A DNA stretch of 64,000 bases from Gorsachius magnificus (lineage: Eukaryota; Chordata; Aves; Pelecaniformes; Ardeidae), in the NCBI GenBank assembly GCA_034008185.1, contig CM067089.1:22230213-22294212 (forward strand). Reading direction: 5' to 3'. Every line of letters begins with the position of its first letter. The first letter of the stretch is position 1. Below the pieces are notes generated by a model. It had not been told where the DNA came from. It did no database searches and saw only the letters and a program-made list of their open reading frames with translations. Below, in pieces: positions 35,961-48,200 of the stretch. The translations under genes and the position numbers were made by a program.

Positions 35961-38900
35961 GCTCTGAGCCGTGCCACCTTGTGCAGCATCAAGCTGCTGA
36001 TGGCTGCTGGCAACGGCTGCTATAAAAAGATCCACCTGGCAAAAGAGCAGGGCCCACATATAGTGAACAAGTCCCTGCTCCCAAATTCCCTGGAACAAGC
36101 CCAAAGTTCCCTGGAAAGCAATGACCTGTCTATGCACCCCAGTCTGCTCATTCCCTCCCAATACAGAGGCGGGTTTGGGGAAAGGTCTTCTTACCCCAGT
36201 GCCTGTCCTCCAGGGGTGGCTACCCACACTACTTCTCTGCCCTGGACATGAAGCACCTGCCCCCTGAGTTGGCTCCCTGGGTTAGCACAGTGTTTTTCTC
36301 ATTTACAGAAGGACAAGCAAGGCAGGGATTTTCAGTTTTCTAAAGGAGCTGAGAATGCCCCCAGCCATGGCCCGGGACAGCCCTTTCTTCCCCTGTAGTG
36401 GGGGCACGGAAAGCTCTGGGAGTGCTGATCCTCTTTCTAGACTGGGAGGGTTAATTTTGCCCTCAGAAGGTTTCAGCCTTGTGCTCACCCTGCTCTGGGT
36501 TCCTGCTGTGAAAGAGAAGTGTGGCATCTGGCAGGGAGCCCCTTTGTATTGCCCCTGTAAGCAAATGACTGTGACTGAAGTTGGCTAAAAGGAGGCTTTT
36601 TTAAATAGTTGTCTTGGTCTGGGTAGGATGTAAGAGAGCACCAGCGAGCAAGAGAGCACAACGCTCAATTACATCTGGCCTTGGCAGAAGGCTTTCTGTG
36701 CCAAAACAGACCTGGCTGGGAGCCCCCAGCTTGTGTCAAGTCCTCTTGTTATCCTTCCTAAGCAACACGTGTGCTGGGCTGGCAAGCGAGACCTGCTCTG
36801 CTCCCACACCAACCTCTGTTTATGTTTTTCATTTCATCTGATCCAGCTGGGCTGACTGAGTCACTTCCCCAGGAGCTTGCCGGTAGCAGGGCTCGGAGGA
36901 GGGCTGGGAGTCAGCCCAGACATATTCTGGGTGCCACAAGGAGGTTGGGAGGCGCAAGCAAGACCCAGTTGTGTTTGGCCTTTGTTGCATCCCAGCCTTT
37001 TCCTGGCTTGTGGCTGCACAAGCTTGGCCCTGTCCATAGAGAAGGTGAAGACTCTCCTACCTTTAATATCTAGTGCCAAGGCTGAGCCATCTATGCTGAG
37101 CCGCTCATGGGGCTGTTCAGGAATCACACCTAATCCAGCTGACTCCAGCCTGCTTGCAGGGCAGCAGTCACTGTGCCAGGACTGGGGCACTGCAGCCTCT
37201 CAGGCAGTGCTGGCTCTTTTCCAGATGCAGCTCTCAGGCTCAGCATTGCCCTGGGAAGCAATGAACAGCTTTCAGACCCTAAAGCCCAAAACCTACCATA
37301 CCACCACAGCCAGCTCTGTGGGGTGCTTGCTCTGACAAACCTCTTTAGCCCCTAAGCCTAGTGCAGCCCTAAGTTTGCTGTCTCAGCATTTAGCAGAGTG
37401 CAAGTAAGGTGCAGAAGAGGAGGGTGAACCATACAGCAAGGGTGGCCTCACCAGCCAGAAACCAGGTACTTAGTACCTGGCAGGAATGCAGTAAGGAAAA
37501 ATGGGGTCAAACACAACCCTACAATCAACAGGCAAGGCTATAGTGATAGGGCAGGGCTGAGGTCCAGCTAAGTCACCAACCTGCAGGGGAGGATCCGGAT
37601 TGACACAGCCCATAGCCCACCCTAAGGCTAGCTAAGATAAGCCAGAGAGCAGCACTCCTACAATATTGCTTAGCAAGAGCCAAGAGCCCCAGGCTGAGCT
37701 TAAATAGAGCCCCTGGGCCTATGGGCAGGAGTGGTGGAGGCTGCAGGTGAGGCTGGTCAGGGCCACTAAGGTTTATTAGTGCTCCCAGGACCCTGACAAG
37801 CTGATGGTTTTGGGGGGAGAAGTTAATAGGTAGGTTTGAGCTTATGACTACTGAGCTGTGCATATTATATGCTAGGAGTCATGGATGGTTTCTAGCTGTG
37901 AAACACTCAGACTGCTCTCTTTCTTTTCCACAGTTTGGTTGCAGATGCAGAAAGAGCATCAGAGCCTGTTACTGCATTGCAGGGTTGTACACGGAGACAC
38001 AGCTTTACACCATCAGGATGTCCGGTGGAGCTAACAATCTAGGACTGCGCCAACAGTAAGGGTCCCAAACCAGTACCTTTCTTGTGTCTGTAAAATTTTC
38101 CTGTATGCAGGGTGGCTGTGGTATGGCTGTACAGCCCTGTAGCACGGGGCTTGGGGGCTTTTATCTGCTGTAGCTTAGTGGCGAAGGGATGGCTCAAAGG
38201 AGGCAAACTTGAAGGACCAGAGCTTTGTTCTGTTCTGCTACTTCAGTCAAGAACTGTAGAAACCTTCTGCCTTTCTGGTGGTGTATGCTTTGCCTATGGT
38301 GGGTCTGCATTTCTCTTGAGAGGTGCGTCTAAGTCTTTCTCTTAAGCTTCAGCTAGATGCATCTTTCTAGTTGAGCCCTAATACTGAAAACTGGTCTGCT
38401 AAAACAACTTCCTGAGTCGGCCCTGATGTCAGGGAGGTCCCTTCAGACCAGGGGAATTCACCTTGCCAGTCAAATAGTGGGATGAGGGCAGAGCTTGGGC
38501 TAAAAACTTCCTGCTGTAAGCTTGGATAACTGCCAGCTTCTGGATTTTTAAAAAGGATGTGGGAAAGATGTGTGTAAGACCAATCAATTCTCTTTATTTA
38601 TCTTCTAAAAGGAAACAAAAAGGGCTGTGGTCATGTTAATGTGCAAGTCTACTGATGTCTGCAAGTGCTATGGAATTCAGTGGTAAGCCTGGTGGAGATG
38701 GGTTGTGAGAGATGGGGGAATGGAGCTGACAAGCACTTAAGTGAACCCAGCTGGCCTGGCTTCAGTGTATGTCCCGTTAGCTCCACGGCACGGTGCATGC
38801 CTGGTGTCTTTCAGGCAGCCTCAGCTCCTGGCTTAAAGGGGGTGCCCTTTGCAAGCTCAGTGAGCTGAGCTTGGAGGTGCTTCCCTTTCAAGGGGGAACT

Positions 38901-39514
38901 GCATCTGTCATGACTCACCAGGCATGGGCCCATCACTTCTGTTTTGTCCCTCATAAGATGTCATTTTGGACCAAGTGCATCTGAAGCTGCCTGTTCCCAG
39001 AAGCAGTGCTGGGCTGCGACACCCTCCATGCTTGCAGGGCAGCTGGGGAAGTGTATTGTGCAGGGCTGAGCATGGGTACCTTTGATGACACTGGTCAGTC
39101 CTGTGGCTCTCCTGTTATCTCAGTGACCGCTGATGTCCTGTGAGGGAAAGCTGGGCTCCTGCATCAGGCCTTGAGCTGATCTGTAGTGACGAGAGCCGAA
39201 GCTGAGCCTGGGGGGGCGGGGGGGAAAGCAGATTAGCTCACAACTGCTGCTGCAGCTTTCTTGCATCCATCTTAGAAACACGTGGTGCTGGCTGCTCTCA
39301 GGGCTAGGGCACGGCCTTGGATCTGATCCTGCTGGCATCTTCATCCTCCTGAACATCCCCCTGGAGTGAGCAGAGACTTCAGCCAGCTGCACTGCTCTGA
39401 GGCAGTGCTGGTGCCTAGCTGAACTTTTGAAGAGTCTAGAGGAGCAGTTTGGTCTTGAGCGCGTCCTTTTGGAAGCAAGGATGAAGTTAAAGGAATTGGG
39501 GCCTGAAGGGAGGG

Positions 39515-39705
39515 AGCCTTGTGGTTTGAAGAGCTGACCTCAAGTCAGAAATCCAGGCTTTGGTTCCCAGAGGTGTTCCTGATTAGCTGGCTGATCTTGG
39601 GCAAGTCTTTCCCACCCATGCCCATTGACTTTCCCCTTGCATTGAAAATGTGGTTATTTCCACGTTATTACCATCTCAAAGGTGTATTAAGAGGTTGGCT
39701 GGGTT
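39515..39705 (+). mobile_element. MIR SINE
   Basis: This is the clearest SINE in the window. The order is AGGCTTTGGTTCCCAG, then TAGCTGGCTGATCTTGGGC followed by AAGTCTTTCC, then TGAAAATGTGGTTATT, then ACCATCTCAAAGGTG. These match the MIR blocks for GGTTC, for AGCTGTGTGACCTTGGGCAA, for AAAATGGGGATAAT and for ACCTCATAGGGT. Retention at this quality suggests a slowly evolving genome. Confidence 0.75.
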
Positions 39706-39777
39706 TCCTCAAGCCTGCTGGGGTCCCTGGAGGCTGGTGCTGTGGGAGGGTACAACTTGTTATTAGGAGACTGGTAT

Positions 39778-39840
39778 GGTGCCAAGCCAACACTAACCTA
39801 CTGTCCTAAGGTCTATCTCCTTGTATGATGGCTTGGCACC
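39778..39840. repeat. Inverted repeat, perfect 12-bp arms, 39-nt loop
   Basis: GGTGCCAAGCCA (39,778-39,789) pairs exactly with TGGCTTGGCACC (39,829-39,840). The total length, 63 nt, is in the microRNA-precursor range, but pairing does not continue inward. The arms also contain NFI-like TTGGC/GCCAA halves. Confidence 0.8.
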
Positions 39841-42800
39841 TTTCTGGTTAAATACCTTTAGCCTTGCAATGACTTTGGGGGCGTTTCCTTTACAGTTTTC
39901 TGCTAGTCTCAAGGGGGCAAAAGGCAAGGTCATTTCAAGGACACCAGTAACTCTGCAGTGTTAGCACCTTAAAATGTGAGAGATGACTGCGTGCAGCACC
40001 CCAGAAGTTGGGTGGTCTCTCAACACTGTTTTTCCTTGGACTCCTACCAGGATCTTTTCAAGGATCTGTCTCCATGTTCTCTCTGGCTGTGGAATAAGTC
40101 TGACACCCTCTGTCCCTCCCAGGGCTGGAGCAGACCACAGCTGGACTTTTGTTGCATGGGAGAAGGTGTTGAGCTTGCAGGGCAAACTCTGCTCTTAGTG
40201 AGTGCCGAGATGGCACAGTGCCACCAGAAGCCACTCTTAAGCTGGTGAAACAGGAACCCGAGCCTTCTGTTCAGCCCTTCCCTGTACATGGCACCTTCCC
40301 CTTTCTCTTTTTGAGACGAGAATCTGATGATGCAGTCAGGGCTAAAAAAATAAACAGAAGTAAAGCAAGGCCAAGCTGTGCAAGTCAGGGTTGGAAGAGG
40401 AACATGCATGAAGATCTCCTAGCTACACACCAATGCAGGGCTGTTCTGCAGCAGCTCCCTCATGAATCCACTGCTTCCAAGCTTTCAGTGGGCCCTTTGC
40501 TGTCTCCACACATCTCTGTATTGTCAAACTTTACTCAGTTTCCTCACTGTGCTTGTAATTAGTCCTTAACTGACCTTTTAGCATTTCCACGCTTCATACA
40601 ATGCTGTGTGTGACCACGTTCTCCCTGTGCTGGGTCAGGCTGTGTGCCTGGGGCTTGCTGTCCCTTTTCCACACAAGGTACTCCCTGTATTCATTGCTTT
40701 TACTCCTCCTTACACCTTTTCCCATGTGAATCTTGATGCTGAAGGTGGGGGGAAGCGATCACATCTTACTGTTGCAGAGATTAGCTGGAGAGCAGATCTG
40801 TGGCCCAAGCTGAGTCCTGGGAGGTTACACCAGAGAACTGGCTGATTTGGGTAGTTTCAGACTGAATTTGTCTCTTCGGTGCAGTGACTCACCACAGTAA
40901 GGTGGGTCTGATGAGTGACCTGCTGGCACCCAGGAAGCTCTGTCCTCAGCACAGAGCACACCCCACCAGCCAGAAATCTCCTTGCTGCTTTCCTTAAAGA
41001 TGATCTTTTCCCTGAGCATCTTTTTACCAGGAGATACTCCCACACAATTGTTCCACTAACTGCTGGGTAGGGAGATTATTTATGGCTCAAGCTGTGCTGA
41101 GGCCCCACCTCCCACGTCCCCAGGACAGGTCTTACCACGCTGGCATTTTTGCCTTCCTCCTGACTGAGCAATGCTGGTGCAGGGGGAACCCCTCTTGCTG
41201 CACTGGTGCTGCCCAGGGCTGGGACAGGCTCAGGGGATTTCTGTAACAGCAGGTATTCCTGGGGTGTTACAGAAATATTTTGTTACAGCTCACTTTGGGG
41301 CCCAGCACACAGCTTTCGCTACCTCCTCTCTGCTTGCCTCTGTTCTTCCAAGCCCATGTCCTTCCTGCAGGAGGGGGCAGCCCCAGGCTGGGAGCTGGGA
41401 CACTGGGGAGGGCACTGGCAGGCAGCAGCTATCCCACGCATAGACTGTAGTCTGCACTGGTTCTTCTTTCTGGCAAGGCATTTTGCAGTCTGTGTCCTCT
41501 TCCAGAGTCTTTCGCCCCAAGAAATCATGCTGTGGTCCCATGTGCCTGCCCCATGCAAGAGGCACAGGATGGAGTGGGTGTGTTCTCCCCTGATACAGCT
41601 CTGGGCAGAGGCCTGAGGTTTGCATGGGGGCGGGGGGGGGCGGCAGGCAGTGTCTCCAGCAGTGACTTTTTGCCCTGAATAAGCTGTAAAGCAGCATTTG
41701 TATAAGAGACTGTCAAGGAAAGGTATTTTCACCATTTGTCCTTAACCACCAGCCTGGTGGAATAACAGATAAATGCATCAGCCCATTAAAGACTTGGCTT
41801 ATACTGCAGTGGCTTTTTTAATATACAGCTAGGATGTGGTTGGGCTGGCACCGGAGGCAGAAGGCATTAATTAGAGCCATGTAGTTAAGTCTAGGCCCTG
41901 AAGGAACACATGCAACCTAATCTGTTGCCCCAGAGCCCTCGATGCAGAGATGAGGGGAATTAGGCTTCCCTTGCCTTCACTGGGACCTAGCTCCTGTGGG
42001 ACTGGAGTTGCTGTTTCCATGGTGCTTCCAGTAGTTGGGTGAGGAGCACCCACCTGCTGACAGAGTGCCTGCCCGCGCTTATGGGGCTATGCCATCCCCC
42101 GAGGCCAAAGCACAGCCCCGCTGACACTGGCAGCAGTGAGGCAGAATATGGCCCTTATGCCCTTTGCAGTGCCTGAAGCACAGACTGTGCCAAGGGAAAT
42201 TGCTCTGATGGCCCCCAGGAGGGCAGGGGAGCAGCCCAGAAGTGCAGCAGGGTGTTTGCTCCAGGTGGGGCTGGCAGCTGTAGGATAAGCTGTGAGGCCA
42301 TGAGTGGCCAGGCCAGGAGAAGGAAAGCAGTGTCTGTGTGTCTGCAAGAGCCAGTAGCCATGGGGGCTCAGGGACCGCTCAGTGGGAAGAGCTGGCATAG
42401 CAAATGCAAGGATGCCACTGCCCTTGTCCTGCACCGCTTGCTGTCGTGAGAGCAAATGTGTTATGAGGGCCAAGAAGTCATGCAGTTACCCACTGCAGAG
42501 CCAGGCTTGGGAAACCTTGGTGCTTGCTGCCAGACACTGTGCCTGTGTGGTCCAGCTGTGCCATGTGCCTTTCTAGAGACCACCAGGAGCGGTCTGTGTG
42601 CCCCAGGGGACAGGCGGAGGATCAGCAGTGTGTGACTCCTGGAGCCAGAGGGGGAAGGAGCCCTTGTCTACCACCTCTCCTTCCAAATGTCATCATGATC
42701 TGTACAGCTGCCAGGACAATATGACACCCCAGGTTGGTGTCTTCCAAGCAAGAAGTTCCTCATTGTGCTGCCCTGGTGACACCTGCACCAGGGTGGTGTG

Positions 42801-44569
42801 TTGCAGGTTTGTGAAGAGGAGCAAGGGCGATGCTGGCAATAGTTAGAAAGAAAACTCCTGGAACCTGCCTGTGGCCGGGCTTGAGGAACTGGCAGAGACC
42901 AGAGGGCTGAAAGGGATGGTATGGAACCAGGTGGACTCTCATGCAGGAAGGATGTGGTACCTGGAGACAAGGACTGGAGGTGCCAAAGTGCCCAAGTAAA
43001 GAGGGTTCCCACTGCATGGCGCTCCTGGCGCTCTAGCTAAGCCTACTGGGTTGGGGCTGTGGGAGAGAGCATGGGGGACTCTACCTGTCCTTTTCTCTGT
43101 CATCTGCCAGGGGGTTACCCTGCTCCCCCCTGCCCCTCATCAGCTGGAGAGGGATTCACAGTGGGAGGGGCTGGGGGAGCCAGGGCTAAATCCTGATCCA
43201 GCCAGGCTTATGTAGTGCTGGCCTGACCTGCAGATGTGGTCACACGTCCTTCAGGAGTTATAGGGTTGTGGCAAGGTGAGCGGGATATGGAGCAGAGAGC
43301 AGTAGAGAGAGCAACAGCAACTGTGGGGAAAACACGCATGGTTTGGAAGGAAATGTGTTTTCCATGGATGGCCTGGAGTGGCAGGAGAGGACCTTTCCCT
43401 TACCCCTTGCAGCTCTCAGCAGGGTTGTCTGCAGGCACTGGGAAAGCACACAAATGCCTTGTCTGGGTACAGACACACCGGGAAAGCTCTGAGGTCTTCC
43501 ACTTGGTTAAATTTGTCATTCTGGCTGCAGCTTAGAGAAAAGCCTTCCCCCTCCCTGCCCACCTGCCATCAAGAAGCTGCTGAAGGAATCAGGTCGTTGA
43601 TCCTGCAGCAGTGAGGCCCCTAATTAGCCCAGCTTCTCAGAGTCTGCCAGGAAAGCTGGCTGTGTGTGAGGCATCTTGGGGACCTGTTGTCCCCAGCGTG
43701 GGGGAGAGGGGCACGGCGCAGGCAGGAGCTGGGAGAAGGAGGAAGAAAAGGGCAGTGCTTCAATGCATTAAATATGAGAAGAGCCTGCTGCTTTTTCCCT
43801 ACATCCCTGTGCCTGGGAAGGGAGAAGGGGGACTCTTCCTGGGAGACAGTGCGGGCAGGCACGCATAGAGCTGCAGGCAGGGAAAGCAGCAAGGAGGGGC
43901 AGCTCTCCTCAAATTCCTCTTGCAGGCATGGTGTGCACATGAGGCTCCAGCTCCCCTGGGCATCTCCTCTCACACGCATTTAATAATGATTGCTGGGCTG
44001 GGTAATAAAGTGCTGCTTAATAGCGAATCGATCTGGCAGCCTGGGCAGGCAGGGAGTGCTGGCTGCCAGCCCCAGTGGCTGCTGTGTGCAGACCCAGCGT
44101 AGTGGCAGCATGGTGGCCGTGGCCTTGCCACAGCACTCCTCGCTTTGGCAGCCTGCTCTGCTCACGCTTGCTGGCAGAGCCCCTGGGTGGGATGGTTTGT
44201 TTCCCCTTGTTGCATGAAGTGATTTCCTAAGGCTGTGTGGCATTTCCCATCCTTGGTGCAGCTGGTGACAGAGCTGTGTCAGGTCCCTGGTGGCCTGGGG
44301 TACCTTGGTACCTGTGGCTGTGATGTGCTTGGGGTGAGAAAATCCTTCCCCCTGGAGAGATGTGTCCCCAGCATGGGGGCCCTGCTCCCCAGGGCAAGGG
44401 CCAGCAGCTCTCTGGGGGTGGCTGGTGTCCCAGGACACAGTAGCTTTTGTCTTCTCATCCTCATGGTCCCCAAGCAGCGGTGGGGCGCGGGGGAAGCCTG
44501 TGCTCTGTGGCACAGGGCACAACATGCCAGGCTCTGCATGCTCATGCATGGGCACACGTGCCCATGGTC

Positions 44570-45260
44570 ACACAGGAACTGTACACTGCTGAGCAGGGCC
44601 GGGGGCCCGGGGCCGGTTCCGGGACACGCGGTGCTGCGGTGCGCACTGGCACGTGGGGATGTGCGCCTGTACGCTGTCACACCGGGGCACGAGGATGCGC
44701 GGTGCCGCACCGGGCCGGGCGCCCGGCGGGGGTTTCCCATTGGCTGCCGGGGCTGTCAGCGGGGCGGAGTGACAGGCTCGGGCCGGGATTAGCGCGGCGG
44801 GGAGCGGCGAGCTGGGGCCGGTGGCACCGTAGTGTACCATACCGCACTGCACCGCACCGCACCGTGCTGCGCCGCGCCCGACGGGGCGGGCCGAGCCGTG
44901 CCGGCGGCAGCGCGGAGCAACGGCGCGCAGGATGCGGCGGCGGCACTCCGGAAGGCGCGGGGAACGGAGCGGGGGGGGGGGCCGGAGGCCGGAGCGGGGA
45001 AAGTTGCAGCAGCTGTTGCGGGGGACGGGGCGGCTCCGCGCCCCCCTGGCAGCCGGCCAGGCGCGGCGGCGCCGTGGATGCCCGGGGGGCCGGGCCCGCC
45101 CGCCGCTGCTGCGGAGCGGCCCCGGTGGGCAGGTGCGGCGGGCGGGCGTGGGGGGCCCGGGGGGGAGCGGGCGGCTCCGCGGGCCCCCTGGGCGGGGGGG
45201 GGGCTCCCTCCTCATCCGGATGGATGTCACATCCACTCAGAGCTGATCCCGCCGAGACGG
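44570..45260 (+). promoter_or_regulatory. PSD: CpG island, probable PSD promoter
   Basis: CpG density rises sharply from about 44.57 kb and stays high to about 45.26 kb. A short CCGCA/CACCG repeat (44,840-44,875) and long G runs lie within. No TATA box is seen. It precedes the first certain PSD exon by about 2.6 kb and contains the inferred start exon at 45,078-45,132. Confidence 0.65.
45078..45132 (+). CDS. PSD: Inferred first coding exon of PSD
   Basis: Exon 2 of PSD has no in-frame ATG near its beginning, and an in-frame TAA lies just upstream of its acceptor, so translation must start in an earlier exon. In the CpG island an ATG at 45,078 opens 18 codons ([18 protein letters not shown]) that end at a donor (GGGCAG then GTGCGG), leaving one base. 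That phase fits exon 2 exactly and makes a Gly codon at the junction. The ATG context is weak, and other upstream ATGs in the same frame (for example 44,832) are possible. Only phase and position support this exon. Confidence 0.4.
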
Positions 45261-48200
45261 GAGGTGCCGGGCGTGGGTGGCCGGGCTGGGAGGGAAGAGG
45301 AGGCTCAGCCCCGGCTTGGAGGTTGGGCACGTCCCCCGCCTCGGCAGCCCCTCGGGCAGGGGTCCCCTGTTTGTCCCACAGCCCCAGGGCCGCCAGGCAC
45401 ACCTCCTCGGTCACCAGTACACCCCCGAAACTGCTCCGTGTCCCTCCAGAGTGCCGGGGCGCCTCCCGGGGGCCAGCCTGCCCCAGCTCCGTCCCCTGGC
45501 CTGGCACTTGCACCCTGGGTTCCTCCCATTCCCTTGCCCCCCCCCCCCCGCCCCCGCCGAGAGCGGTACCGCGCCCGGGCACGGCCCAGGGTGCTAACCC
45601 AGCCCTGCACCTCCTGCTTCCCTCCTGTCCCTGTCCCATTCTGCGCCCGTTCCCCTTGCGATCTCCTGCACATTGTCCCCACGCACCCGTGGCGTGGGAG
45701 CGCTCTTCCCCCACAGCGTCAGCAGTGCCCACTGCCTCGGCCAGGCAAGCAACCATCCCCTGTTGCACTGGGTACAGCTCGAAGCAAGGGCTAGGAAAAA
45801 TCCCTGGACATCCCTTTGGCCACTGAGAAAGGACAGCCAGGAGGAGCAAGTTTCTTGTATGTGTGAGATGTTTTATTGAACAAATGAAATCCTCTGCTGG
45901 TGTGCAGCTCCCGGCTGTCACACTGCAGCTCCTGAGTTTTTCTCTTTGAACGCATGCCCTGGGCTGCCGGGGCAGCCTCCCTGCGAGCTTTTCTTTACAG
46001 GACTTCTGCCTCCAGGCAGGAGGGCCAGCAAGGCTCCCTCCAGCCCACCAGTGCCTTACAGCCTGACCCATTCATCACAGTGATTTAAAGATCATCAATT
46101 TGATTCACGATTTAAATCAGCAAGCAGGAAGCCTTAGCTCCATCATTGATTTTTCATCTCTGTTGTATTTCTTCTTTTTACCTTTCGTTATTAAAGAAAA
46201 GCTCACTCTGCTGGATGGTGTAGCCGTCCGGCTTCCGTGGCTCGCAGGCGGGCATGGCCTTTTCTCTGAATTTGATAACTCTCCTTTGATAACTAGGAGG
46301 ACACGCTGTGCTTATCCCATTTATTTTAGCAATAACTGACATGTATTGGGATTTTTTTTATAGATTTGTTATGTTACAGCAAATGCCAACTATTTCTAGT
46401 GATAACTTTTTTCCTTGGCATGTCTGTCAGTCTGTGTTGAGATAAAAAGTGGAATTTCATTTGAAATACATAAACCCCACATCTTTATTATTTATCAGTT
46501 AACTTCAGCAACCTTGAATGTGAGCACAACCATAACGGGGAAAAAGATTGTAAACCCACTAGCTGACGTGTTGAACAGGGGAGTGGATTTTTGCGGTGAG
46601 TGGATTACAGATTGCTGCTGCTCAGCAGGAGCCAGATTTTTTTACTGGTGTGATAGCGCAGATAGATGGGCGCCTGCCCCATGGGGGTGATTTGGGCTAT
46701 TTTATTAAGAGTTATGTCTCTGCATCTCTGGAACCTAAACACCATTGAAAATCCAGCCCCACATCCTTCAGGAATTTAATCCTATCTAGTTTGTACTTGG
46801 AAAGAGGGAGAAGAAATCATGCTTTCCTTCATTTGCAACTGGCATTTGGTTTCTCACTTTCTAAGGATGAGATTTACGTGAGGGACTTGGTATCCCAGCC
46901 TTTGTCAGAAGGCAAAAGCAGCCAAAGCAGAGTCTTCTTTGCACACCAGGAATTCGTAAAAACTCGGAGAAGGATAAGTACAAATTTTAGCTCCACTGGG
47001 AAAGAGAAAACTGTCAGCAGCCCTGCCAGCGGCACCAGTGGGGGCTCCAGGTCCTGCCTTGCCCTGCAGCTGACCGCCCTGCTGCTGTGGGGTGGCTGGC
47101 CGCACCTCTGGGCAGAGGCAGGCAGGCAAGGAGCTGTGTGCAGGCCATGCCTGCTCTGTTCCCCCAGGGCAGGATCCTTGTCATTGTCCTGGTAACCACT
47201 GCTTTTTGAATCTGCAGGTGTTGACAGCTCTCGGTCTGTGCCACCGATAGCGGCTGCGGCATGTGCTGGCGTGACACACTTTAAACCCAGGCTGACCTGC
47301 AAAGACAGAGGCTTCTTGCCCACGCTGCTCATGTTAAACTCCTTGAGCAAGTGTAATTGGAGGATGTCTCAGTGATGCAGTATATCTTTTTTTTTTCCTC
47401 CTTATTGAAGTGATTTTAGTAGGCTGTGGGTAGTAAACATATTCAACCTGGAGCAGAATGAATGAAACCCATCTTAAAGCACAGAGCATGCTCTGCTGCC
47501 ATGTTCTGGGGGTGCTGGTCTGTGGGGCAAGTGCCTGAGCATCCTGGCACCCTGGAAGAAAGCAAACAACCCAGGGTGGCTGGGGATGGAGCAATAGGCT
47601 TCTGGTGTCCCTGCAGTCGTGCTGGTGTGATGCCTACAACGAACGTTGCCTGCTTCTTGCAGCAGGAGGGTTTGAAGGGGGCTGTCTCACCTGGAGCATC
47701 TCCTTCTCCTGCTGTGAGGGAGGGCACCCCTTGCCTGTCCCCCCTGTGGCCCTGGACTCCTTGTGTCCTCCCTCCCCTAACTAGCTCTCCTCGCCCTTGT
47801 TTCAGGGCTGCCTGAGGATGTGTCGCTCCTCGACCCAGCCGTCATCTCAGGGGTGCTGGGAACCCTCCTCGCCATCCCTGTCCCACCCTGCCGGGCTCGG
47901 GGGCCCCTCCGCTTCCACCCCGAGGAGGGCTGCACTGCCTCGCCCCCACCGTTCTCCCACGGGGTGGACCGGAGGCCCTGGCTGGCAGGGGGGAGCCCCG
48001 AGGCCGGGAGGCACAGCCCCCCGCGTTGCCTCACCCCCAACCTCAATGCCGGCCGCCTCCATCTCCTGCGCAAGGGCCTGGCCCCTGATGCCCGCCACTG
48101 CCCTCTTGGCCTCTACAGCAGCACTGGCTCCTTGGCCCGCAAGCCGGTGGAGGCGGCTGCCTTTGGCAATGGGAGCTGCCCAGGTACAGGGCGGCTGACA

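Larger units (their letters stand above)
35961..44560. other. Intergenic region between FBXL15 and PSD
   Basis: No coding exon is recognisable on either strand; open frames are short and lack domains. It contains a MIR at 39.5-39.7 kb, an inverted repeat at 39,778-39,840, and G-rich runs (39,210-39,222; 41,629-41,640). Distal regulatory elements of PSD or FBXL15 could lie here but none is demonstrable. Confidence 0.55.

Noticed and set aside
34743..36013. Minus-strand frames of 391 and 323 codons upstream of FBXL15
   Set aside because: They lie in a CpG island where stop codons are rare. Plus-strand frames are equally open, there is no domain, and the composition is Gly/Pro/Arg/Ala only.
38655..38690. 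Minus-strand match to the 3' part of miR-146b (ACTGAATTCCATAG)
   Set aside because: The seed region does not match, there is no complementary arm for a precursor hairpin, and the position is on the wrong side of CUEDC2 relative to human mir-146b.
44447..46071. Frames of 459 (plus) and 464 (minus) codons at the PSD island
   Set aside because: Both are GC-driven open frames overlapping on opposite strands. Only a short internal part (45,078-45,132) has splice and phase support.
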